NCBI GenBank assembly: GCA_030765065.1
Contig: CM060975.1
Span: 201,476,007 to 201,540,006 of the forward strand
DNA length: 64,000 bases
Direction of reading: 5' to 3'
DNA from: Deroplatys truncata
Lineage: Eukaryota; Arthropoda; Insecta; Mantodea; Mantidae
The position numbers were made by a program, and so were the translations under genes. Each line of letters starts with the position of its first letter. Within the stretch, counting starts at the first letter, position 1. The notes beneath the pieces are model-generated. The model saw only the letters and a program-made list of their open reading frames with translations, was not told the origin of the DNA and did not search any database. Shown here piece after piece: positions 55,246-64,000 of the stretch.

Positions 55246-56349
55246 AATGGGCAAATTGCTCTTACGGGTCCCCAACAGCGATGGAAGTGATGTCTTATAT
55301 GTCCTACAGATGTGACACTATGTCAATCTCTAGCCCTACAGATGTCGTTCTCTAGCTCTAATGCAATGCTTGCAACATATGAATAACTAAGGCCGGTAAG
55401 ATACTCAGCCTCAAGGCGGTAGCCAAGGGGTTGAGGACCCTCAGCCTCAAAGCATAGCCGAGGGATGTTTCTTAGGTGAGGAGTGTAGCAGTTGCAGCAA
55501 AGGCCGCAACTGCGAAGCGCCGACAGGGCGTAGCCGAGGGATCTGCGCGTCTAAAACTCGAATGATTCACGTTTGCAGAAATTCCTTATTTTGCGGATTT
55601 TACTTCTTATTTAGGTTGGCCTTCCCATTCAGCGCCTGTTTTAGTGGGAAGATGGCTACGTTTGTTGTGTTTATATCGCAATTTTCCTATAAAAATAAAA
55701 CACCTAAAAGGGGCGGGCAGATGGGCACCAGGTATTGGCGAGATCACAGCTACTTATTTCCTCACTCTTAAGGTACTTTATTCCATTCCTTCTTGCTTTT
55801 TTCAGGTTTTCAACGGGGACCCCATAAGAGCAACATTGCCATAGCAATTCACCAGAAATGGTTTCTGATAGGCAATCTGTACGGAGTAGGATCTCATAAC
55901 AGTCAACTGCGTATAGAGGTTGACCTATGTTAATCAAGAGTTCATGAGAAACAGTAGAATGGATACCAAATTCAAAGCAGGATAATTGAAACAAACAACA
56001 GTGAATCATTTGTTTCTGACAAACTGCAAATTTTAATGTGTATAAAGAACAAATTAATAGATATTTTGTTTGAAGGTATCTTTGAACTACTCATCCAATT
56101 AGAACCTTTTCTTGAATGGTGGACAGCTTATGTGTAATTACGCCTAGCAAAATTATCTTATTACTTAAAAATAAAGCTGTAATTAATGTGCCATTTTACG
56201 GACATACTATCTGGACACCAATTTTAAGTAGTTGTGAATTACGGCTGTCTCGATTTTCCCAAGTCATTCTATGGTAACTTACACTCCACCACAAGAGTAT
56301 TTCCAGGATCCACATCATCAATGTAGTAGATCCTGGAAATATTTTTATC
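55246..56349. other. No gene recognised
   Basis: A GC-richer patch at 55,390-55,550 repeats the phrase TAGCCGAGGGAT twice. A hairpin with 13-bp arms (TATTTCCAGGATC, 56,298-56,310 and 56,329-56,341, 18-nt loop) lies just before family M copy i. No coding evidence. Confidence 0.5.
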
Positions 56350-56740
56350 CTTTATACTTTCTCTACTGGTTATCTGTAGTATGTAGAGGTATTGCATTCC
56401 ACCTAAAAATTTGATAGACACTTCACTTGAAAATACACATTTTGAGGTCCCCCCTAAAAAGCTTTTTTTTTAAAAAAAAAAAAAAAAAAGATCTACAGCA
56501 GCTGTGTACAGCAAAACTCAAAAATGAAAATCAGTTACTTCAGTCTTCCAAGGTAACACAGTTTTCAGCAGAATCCCCCAACCTTAAACTAGCCTTTATT
56601 TGGACAAATTGTCATTAATTTTTAATGTATATCTTGAATTATCTGGGGAATGCTTGTGAAATCCTCTTCATTCTGAATGACTTGTACAAGTCAGATAATT
56701 GTAAGAGATAGGCGAATAAATTTCCTTAAAGGACAGAATG
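56350..56740 (-). mobile_element. Family M repeat, copy i (old, partial)
   Basis: ATACTTTCTCTACTGG near 56,356 is the 3' end. GTATTGCATTCCACC, ATTTTGAGGTCCCC and AAAACTCAAAAATGAAAA follow in M order. The 5' half is missing and an A run replaces the CA tract. Confidence 0.7.
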
Positions 56741-57280
56741 TATGTCAAATTAAATTTTTTATGATAACCATTTCCAGCTTTGTTATTGGTTTGAATTTTC
56801 AACTACTTGATGCTTTTTTTCATCTGCATATCACTATTAATTATTTTTGTTTTTTCCCTCCATACTCTTTTGGTTCAAGTTGCTTTTGAAATGCAATTAT
56901 TCATTGTGCAATATGTGAGACATTTGAAGACTGGAATTTATAATGCACCCAGTTCCTTTACCTCTGCTTATTGCTTAAACTTATATACAATTAAAAATGA
57001 AAGATGTTATAGTATAACATTGAGTTAAAGCCCAAATTGTAATTTATTTATTTTCAAAAGTTTATGTAATGGTTACTAACTTGGATGGCATATTTCATAA
57101 TGTAATAATTATGAACATTTTACTACTGTATGTATATTTCCTGTGACAGTTTTTAAAAATAGAAGAGAGATATTTCAATTTTAAAGAGGAAAAAACTATT
57201 AGTTTTTCTCCTGTGTGTTGCTCTTGAGTCAATGTAATCAAATCAACTAAAGTTAAAATGTAGTAACAATATATGCTTAA
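56741..57280. other. No gene recognised
   Basis: Short open frames without recognisable domains, AT-rich. Confidence 0.5.
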
Positions 57281-57353
57281 AAATAAATTAATCATTGTAT
57301 CAACATAATTTTTTTTAAACAAAAATTATGTTGATACAATGATTAATTTATTT
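57281..57353. repeat. Perfect palindrome, 33-bp arms, 7-nt loop
   Basis: Arms 57,281-57,313 and 57,321-57,353 are exact reverse complements, separated by TTTAAAC. The right arm abuts the start of the mariner relic (GAGGGTCAGTCAAATG at 57,354). Confidence 0.95.
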
Positions 57354-58260
57354 GAGGGTCAGTCAAATGAAAACAAGACAGACTATATAAAGAGCATGGC
57401 GTGGCAGTTGGTAATGCTGGTAGGTGTGTGTATAGAAGTGCCTCTATTGGGAATCAGGACGGCACAGCGCGAACATTTGTTGCTGTGCCATTGTCTGTTA
57501 GACGTGCTCGAAGTGAGGTCTGCGAGTCTGTACATGTCTGACATCATGTGGAGGCTGGAAAAGTGGAACAGCGAGGTGTAGAGTTTTTTGACAGCGGAAG
57601 GAGTGTCAGGAGGTGAAATTCATGCCCGAATGTCTGCTGTGAATGGTGAACTCAGTATGTCACGTGCACGTGTGTTTGAGTGGAGTAAACAATTTTGGGA
57701 AGGTCAGGTATCATTGGAAGACAACAGTTGGCCAGGACAGGCTCATCATGTCATTACCCCTGCTGTCATTGATGCAGTAGGCGACATTCGGCTCATGTTG
57801 AGCATTAGTTACGATACGCTCACACCATCTTGACAGAGCATCTGAAGTACTGGAAAATCTGTGCGTAGTGGGTTCCCCACAGCCTGACATCACTGCAGCA
57901 CCTGGAACGGTATCACATTGAATATCGTTTCCTATCCCGTATTGTCACGGGAGATGAAACATGGTGTCATCATTTTGAGCTGGAGAGCAAGCGTTAGAAC
58001 CAACAATGGAAGCACTTGGATTCACCCCACCAAAAGAATCCAAAGCTGTCCATGCCAGCTCGGGGAAAGTCATGATGAACTTTTTTCTTTGACTGCAGGG
58101 GTCCACAGCTCAGTGACTTTCTGCACCACAGCGCCACAATTAATGCACATCAGTACATGGAAACATTGCAAAAATTGAAGTGCACCATCAAGGTATTTGG
58201 GTGGAATGTGAATTTGTTGAAGCTTATTCTCTCTTTTTCTTTTAGTGTAAGGTTGAAAGT
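57354..58260 (+). pseudogene. Mariner transposase relic
   Basis: Begins GAGGGTCAGTCAAATGAAAA, a mariner-like end. The helix-turn-helix half reads GVSGGEIHARMSAVNGELSM and RVFEWSKQFWEGQVSLED (57,588-57,760). The catalytic part has RIVTGDETWCHHFELESKR (~57,945), with the first Asp intact, and later LSDFLHH near 58,110. Frameshifts near 57,830 and 57,995. The 3' terminus was not located. Confidence 0.8.
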
Positions 58261-58546
58261 TTGAGTGTTTGTTTTTAGCTCTGCTTATTTTTGGTTTATC
58301 AATCAAACAATGTTTGTAGTCATTCAGTTATTTCATGAATGAAATCAAGGATCTCTTGACTGAGCAACCTAGCTTAATCAGGGTTATAGTTAAAAATAAC
58401 ATTTGTACAATTTTTTTTTTGTATTCTTTCACTTACTTTTTTTCTGATACATGAATAAAAATTAAATTGTTGAAAACTGCTAGTTTTTGTGATCTGGGGT
58501 TATAGCTATTGGATTTTATGTAATTATTGGAACCCACCCAGACAAT

Positions 58547-58688
58547 TAGTTATCTCCATGGTTTAGAGGTATGCATGCTTGCTTCCTGATTCAGGATCCT
58601 GGGTTCTGAACTCTGTGAAGTGCCAAAATCCATGAATTTCCCTATGAAAAGAATTTCCTTTACTTCATCAATGAAGCAGTAAATACAA
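58547..58688 (+). mobile_element. Possible SINE (family D), single copy
   Basis: CATGGTTTAGAGGTATGCAT resembles box A and GGGTTCTGAACTC a damaged box B, with tRNA-like spacing. Only this copy is in the window, so the call rests on the head alone. Confidence 0.35.
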
Positions 58689-60022
58689 AGTCTCAGTGAA
58701 TGTTAATGAGATAACTGCTACTCATCGGTCTGTGGGTCTCGCGTGCTGCGAGTGCTTGGTAGAAATTGAACACAAGGTATTCAATAACAGTATGCATTAC
58801 CCTTATCACAGAAGATGCTGAAAGTGTTGGCCATCTTGTCTTATACATATTTCATATCTTATGAAATTACCATTCACAAGAATCAGTTGTTCTACACTAA
58901 TGGTCCCAACTTGTGTTAGAATGTTTTAAGTCCCTCAAGCATGTGAGGATTAGTGACATACCTTTATTTTTCAGTGTTATCCAGAAATAAAAATCACATG
59001 TTAGATCTAGCGACTGAGGAAGGCCCAAACCCTTGCTTATAAGTCTTTGGCCAAATATACAGCACAATTCCCTCATGGACTCATTAGTAGTATGGGCTGT
59101 GGCATTATCTTGCTGAAAATAATATGCTGTTACACGTTCCTCGTATGTTAGTCCATCACATAATGGTTCCAAAATTAGACACATGTACTTATCACTGTTA
59201 ATTGTTTCTTACAAAAAAAAATTCTTTAGCACTAATAGCATGCCACACTCCTACTTTTTTCGTCATGCAGTGGGGCCTTGTAAACATTATCTGGTTTATC
59301 TGATGATCAGTGCCTGTTATTGTGTGAAACTACATGGCCATTTAGATGAAACAATGCCTCATCCGAAAAGAAAATTTCCCTGGAATCAATTTCCCACTAT
59401 TGACTTTTGTTAACATTCAGTTACAGAAACAAGTCTGTTATAATCTGTAAGCTGTAATTGGTGAGATACTGAAAATTACATAAGGCTATAATTTGAGTAA
59501 TTTCATTGCTCTGTGTGCTGATGCTCTCAAAATTCCTGTTTACTGTCCTAAATATGCCTCAAAAATTTTTTAGGACTACGCTCCAAGGCAGCACTGACTT
59601 CGTCATGTTTTTCCTCAGTAAGGATGCGGTGGTTTTGTTGACTTTTCTTATTCACAGAACCTGTTTAGTAAAACCTATCCACCAAGTTCAATATTGTATT
59701 TCTACACGGAAGCGGTCTGTCAGGAAATTTAAGTCTAACTGTTCATCTAGTTTTTCCACTCAAATTCTTATTTCTAAAAAATGTTTTCAACATGTACACA
59801 GGCTCATGCTATGAATATATAATCATACTGTAGTATGAACACGTGTAAAAACATTCTAATCTCACACTGAGTATGAGTTGTAGCAGAGGAAGCCAGAAAT
59901 GAAGCCGAAAATGCACAATATCTACAGAGCGCTCACAGCATGTACACCAGGAGTTGTCGCACCAGACCCACAGACTGGTAGGTAACAGCCATCCCATCAA
60001 TGTTCATTGACGCTCACTGTAT
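58689..60022 (-). mobile_element. DUF4817/DDE_3-type transposon
   Basis: Inverted termini start near CAGTGA and share GTCTGTGGGTCT about 45 bp in at both ends (58,730-58,741, inverted at 59,964-59,975). The transposase on the minus strand lies between. A TA duplication is evident on the right side only. Confidence 0.65.
58897..59790 (-). pseudogene. DUF4817/DDE_3-type transposase, broken
   Basis: The N-terminal helix-turn-helix reads FPDRPLPCRNTILNLVDRFY and TGSVNKKSQQNHRILTEEKH (~59,720-59,620). The catalytic residues lie in FSDEALFHLNGHV (~59,360), YYFQQDNATAHTTNESMREL (~59,110) and LTCDFYFW (~58,995), i.e. D, D, D. It is the same broad type as the element at 15,719-16,565. Stops and frameshifts interrupt it. 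Confidence 0.75.
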
Positions 60023-60391
60023 ATATGCTGTAAGGTGTGCTGTAAATTACATACAATAGCCTATCAATGACTTAAAAATGTGAAGAAAGTTACAATTTTT
60101 GCTGTAGCATTATTAGAACTTGGCAAAAATGTGCATTCTATAGTACTTTTAGACTATAACATTTACACTTGGGTTTACTTCTATTCAAAGTAATAGAATG
60201 TATAAATAGGAAATGTTATATTTTCTTTCTTATAAATACATATTAAATTTCACAACAAAAATGATTCAGAGTAGTAACACATCAATTAACAGTAATCTAT
60301 CAATACATTTGGTCATATGTACATTATCGTATTCCCTTACAACATAAAACAATATTTAAAACATTTAATTACAAGTTAAATGCAGTGTATG

Positions 60392-60616
60392 CTAAGACTG
60401 CAACTCTTCCAAAGCTGATTTCTGTGTTGGTGGAACATAATTTGGAGACAAAGCTCTTCCCCTGTGATTAAACACATAGAATGATGGAATATTTCTTAAC
60501 GTTTCCCAAGATTTGTTTTCCAATTCCACGGTTGCTCTTATTTCTTTAAAATCTCCTGCTATATACATGATCCCGTACATTGCCACAAATAGACTTATGA
60601 TGCTCTGGACCACAAT
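60392..60616 (-). CDS. EMC5: EMC5/MMGT1, last coding exon
   Basis: ER membrane protein complex subunit 5, part of the ER insertase for tail-anchored and multipass proteins; vertebrate MMGT1 was also described as a magnesium transporter. The exon follows the acceptor TTAACTTTTACAG (60,629-60,617) in phase 0. It encodes 74 residues: a hydrophobic segment (VVQSIISLFVAMYGIMYIAG), then DFKEIRATVELENKSWETLR and the family signature NIPSFYVFNHRGRAL, then a short tail ending EELQS and TAG. I recall the signature from the human protein. Upstream exons with the first membrane helix are not visible up to 64,000, so the intron exceeds 3.3 kb. No lesion; probably functional. Confidence 0.92.
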   Translation of the reverse strand: MVVQSIISLFVAMYGIMYIAGDFKEIRATVELENKSWETLRNIPSFYVFNHRGRALSPNYVPPTQKSALEELQS

Positions 60617-61286
60617 CTGTAAAAGTTAATATACAAGATTAGAAGTTTAAGTGATTAACACTTTAATCGTTCTTAAATTTAAATTTATAGTTCTGTTTAA
60701 AAATAGTTATGAAAGTAGGGGGAGGGAAAGAAAATCAGTATTTAATGATAGTTTGAAACAACTGAATACCTATTCACACTTAGGTACAATAATATCCTCA
60801 ACAGATAAGACTGGAAGACAAAATTAGTAATAAGAGTTCAAAAGGCAAATGGAGTATACTATCAACATTATAATAGGAAAGTCATGAAAAATCAACAAAG
60901 GTAAAAATGCATTCTTTTAAAAAGTTCATTTTTTCTACTAAATACACAATGTGCCGGTTTTTAACTACAACTCAAGGCTAATTAAAATCTCTAAATCTGG
61001 AAAAGTACTAAAATTACATCATATAACAATTTCTCCTTATAATATTCTTTTGTCCTCCATTAAAATTTGGCAAAATAATTTACAGTTTTAGAAGCCAGCT
61101 GACAATGTAGTAAACAGATAATTTTTATTCATAAAATAACCATTGAAATACTATAAGATTTAACAATAAATTCAACTTCGTTTCACTAAAACATCAGCTT
61201 GTAGTCTTATGCGAGCCTTGCAGTTGACCAATGTATATGTGTGTACAATGAAGTGATACTACAATTCATATTCTACTACCTACAAG
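60617..61286 (-). other. EMC5 intron, no further exon seen
   Basis: AT-rich intronic sequence on the minus strand. No match to the EMC5 N-terminal exon was found. Confidence 0.6.
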
Positions 61287-62157
61287 TTAATTAAAAAAAT
61301 CTGATGTGTTACACTCACATGACTTTCTCTACTCTTGTACAATCTATTTTTACAAACGCCTATTCTCCATATGCTTTATGTTAATCGAGATATCGAGATG
61401 TCAATCTTATTGCTAATTTTCTTGTAGATGCAAGGGGAATATGGTAGCTTTTAAGCGATGGTCAAATATTTTAACGCTGGTTGCTATGCGGCGCATTCCA
61501 TTCTCTTTGCAAGTCCAGGACATAAAAAAATGAATAACGAGTTTGAGAAAAAGTATAAGTATTGGAAAATTTAAGGAAATAACAAGCAATATCTCGAAAA
61601 CGGTTCACTCAACAAAAGAAATGTATATGACATAAGTTGTGTATTTTAACGCGATCTACATTTTTTGTGTAGTAAAATTTTGTCTATCTCTTATGGTTTA
61701 CCAGTTATGCAAAAGGCGTTCACAATGAAGAATACTTTTGGAGACATTCCTAGAAAATTCGAGATATACATTTCATTTCTCATGACATTATCTTAAACAT
61801 ATGATATTTTCATCAAAATCGTTAGAGCCATTTTTGAGAAAATTAAAATTTTCCAAAAATTTTCCATGTAAAGGGTAGTCTGGAGTGGGGGGATTTTCTT
61901 GAAAACCTTCGTGTCGCATCTCTGGAAGATACTGAACCTAAATACCAAGTTTGGTGCTTATCCGACTGTTCGTTTTTGAGTTATGCTGTTCACAGACACA
62001 CACACACACAGACACACACACGGACATGTTTCCAAAAATGCTTTTTTTGGATTCAGGAGGTCTCAAAACATGTATTTCCGGTGAAATCTCGGTATCGAAT
62101 TTTTGGGTGGAATGCAATACTTCCCCTACTTACTATACGTAGTAGAGAAAGTAAAAA
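61287..62157 (+). mobile_element. Family M repeat, copy j
   Basis: Young copy; A run then TCTGATGTGTTACACTCACA at the 5' end, AGTAGAGAAAGTAAAAA at the 3' end. Both 12-bp subterminal repeats are perfect. Short CA tract (about 61,996-62,023). Lies in the EMC5 intron. Confidence 0.9.
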
Positions 62158-62367
62158 GGTAGCCCAGCAGAAAAGCTTACAGGTCAGCTTTTTCACATGC
62201 CAACAGCATATATCAATAAATGTCAATTTGATAGCCTTTTAGGCTATTGGATTGCCATTCCTGAAATAAGTGTATACAATGCATCCCAAAAGTCCCACAT
62301 ATCTTCTGCTACAGCTAAACGAAAATGTTTTTTTCAAAAACGCTCAGACCTTTCAAACAATATATTT

Positions 62368-63252
62368 TAAAAAATCTGATGTGTTACACTCACATGACTT
62401 TCTCTACTCTTGTACAATCTAATTTTACAAACGCCTATTCTCCATATGCTTCATGTTAATCGAGATATCGAGATGTCAATCTTATTGGTAATTTTCTTGT
62501 AGATGGAAGGGAAATATGGTAGCTTTTAAGCGATAGTCAAATATTTTAACACTGGTTGCTATGTGGCGCATTCCATTCTCTTTGCATGTCCAGGACATAA
62601 AAAAAAATGAATAACGAATTTGAGAAAAAGTATGTTTTGGAAAGTTTAAGGAAATAACAAGCAATATCTCGAAAACGGTTCACTCAACAAAAGAAATGTA
62701 TATGACATAAGTTGTGTATTTTAACGCGATCTACATTTTTTGTGTAGTAAAATTTTGTCTATCGCTTATGGTTTACCAGTTATGCAAAAGTCGTTCACAA
62801 TGAGGAATACTTTTGGAGACATTCCCAGAATATTCGAGATATACATTTCATTTCTCATGACATTATCTTAAACATATGATATTTTCATCAAAATCGTTAG
62901 AGCCGTTTTTGAGAAAATTAAAATTTTCGAAAAATGTTCCATGTAAAGGGTAGTCTGGGGTGGGGGGATTTTCTTGAAAACCTTCGTGTCGCATCGCTGG
63001 AAGATACTGAACCTAATTACCAAGTTTGGTGCTTATCCGACTGTTCGTTTTTGAGTTATGCTGTTCACAGACACACAGACACACACACACACACACACAC
63101 ACAGACACACACACGGACATGTTTCCAAAAATGCTTTTTTTGGATTCAGGTAGTCTCAAAACATGTATTTCCGGTGAAATCTCGGTATCGAATTTTTGGG
63201 TGGAATGCAATACTTCCCCTACTTACTATACGTAGTAGAGAAAGTAAAAAGA
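62368..63252 (+). mobile_element. Family M repeat, copy k
   Basis: Young copy in the same orientation as j, 210 bp away. The CA tract at 63,066-63,112 is longer and broken by AGACACAC steps. It appears to split a stretch that includes GCATCCCAAAAGTCCC at 62,281. Confidence 0.9.
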
Positions 63253-63454
63253 CACCTTTTTACAGAAACAAACCATTCTTAATATCATATTTGTGCAAGT
63301 TGTGACATCATCGGCAACATTTTCAAATGACACCCTATACCGTTTTTGTAAACCATGTCAACGATTTTATTATTGTGTATGATTGCACAAGCTATGAATT
63401 GTTTTATAGAACAAACGTTGTTATGATAACCAAATAAAAGTTGAAAGAAGATCT

Positions 63455-63758
63455 TTATTTTGTTTTTATTTTATTTTTTAAATTTATGGATGCTCTTTAA
63501 CTACTATGGTCCTTAGCATCCCATTCTATATTGGGAGTGAAAGACCGTACATTTTGCTCAGAGGCCTCTTTATCAGGCTTGAGGTTCTTTTATGTGCCGT
63601 AAATCTATGACATGGGACCACCGGCTTTACTTCCCTTCCGAAGGAAGCCATGCTAAGGATTTTTACACCCGAAAAAATCCATCGCCCTCTGCTGGATTTG
63701 AACCTGCGACCTCGGGAACTAGAGGTTAGCATGGTAACCACTACACCACGGAGGATGA
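63455..63758 (-). mobile_element. SINE family A, minus-strand copy
   Basis: The head on the minus strand has TGGTGTAGTGGTTACCATGC and GGTTCAAATCC; the A/T-rich tail is at 63,455-63,485. The A/B boxes are close to consensus, so it is one of the younger copies. Confidence 0.85.
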
Positions 63759-63829
63759 CAATACTATTTTTGTATGTCAACCAAACAATAAAATTGTTAA
63801 CATTAAAATAAATAAGTTACAAATGCAAA

Positions 63830-64000
63830 TGTTCAATTAATTGAAAGTTCAAAATGTTGTCCATTTACGAACTGGCAATGTGAATGATGCAGAACATTTC
63901 CTGTTTAAATTTAACTGCTGATGGTATTTCTCTACAATCCACTCATATTCTCCTTTTCAACTCATTAATATCAGCAAACTATGTAGCAAATACCTTAGAT
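63830..64000 (-). pseudogene. Transposase C-terminal relic, cut by the window edge
   Basis: On the minus strand ELKRRI followed by VDCREIPSAV resembles the C-terminal stretch of Tc1/mariner-group transposases. A terminus may be GCATCCCAAAAGTCCC at 62,281, with copy k and a SINE inserted between. Weak call. Confidence 0.35.

Noticed and set aside
56298-56341. Hairpin with 13-bp arms as a terminator or small RNA
   Set aside because: No conserved context or second copy; kept only as a note in the intergenic entry.

Overview
The window is a stretch of AT-rich animal nuclear DNA, most likely from an arthropod and probably an insect. Coding sequence is sparse, splice sites are eukaryotic, and transposable elements dominate: tRNA-derived SINEs, CR1/Jockey-type LINEs, a Gypsy LTR element, hAT, and several IS630-Tc1-mariner lineages. 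I cannot fix the species from sequence alone. Only two loci look like ordinary host genes with confidence. One is an ankyrin-repeat reading frame at 27.5-28.7 kb. The other is the last coding exon of EMC5/MMGT1 on the minus strand at 60.4-60.6 kb. A coiled-coil first exon at 14.8-15.3 kb is a plausible third.

Layout. 0.3-10 kb: a ~1-kb inverted duplication (0.27-1.25 and 8.98-10.03 kb), each arm carrying the same 70-bp exon-like block, flanks a decayed CR1-type LINE that is interrupted twice by a CA-rich non-autonomous repeat, called family M here. 10-23.5 kb: an LTR-like block, more M copies, the coiled-coil exon with a partial duplicate, two DDE transposon remnants and LINE fragments. 23.57-31.39 and 32.25-55.25 kb: two direct copies of one segment, a tandem segmental duplication. 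Unit 1 keeps an intact ankyrin gene. In unit 2 the same gene is a pseudogene that has lost its 3' end.

Unit 2 has been inflated by insertions. A Gypsy element entered an M copy. A DD82E (Sailor-type) transposon entered the Gypsy reverse transcriptase with a TA duplication. A hAT element entered the DD82E transposon with an 8-bp duplication. A gag-like 1.39-kb segment sits in one LTR. A ~2.5-kb inversion then split both the 5' LTR and a neighbouring LINE; reversing it on paper makes both continuous. Further along unit 2 are a ~1.06-kb insertion and a ~2.1-kb composite insertion containing a LINE fragment and a SINE with a perfect 12-bp duplication. Unit 1 supplies the empty site for each.

55.3-64 kb: anonymous sequence, a mariner relic next to a perfect 33-bp-arm palindrome, a DUF4817/DDE_3-type transposon with recognisable inverted termini, the EMC5 exon, and its intron carrying two young M copies and a SINE. 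At least eleven M copies and seven copies of one SINE family occur in 64 kb. Boundaries of elements are read by eye and should be taken as good to a few bases where a target duplication is quoted and to tens of bases otherwise.
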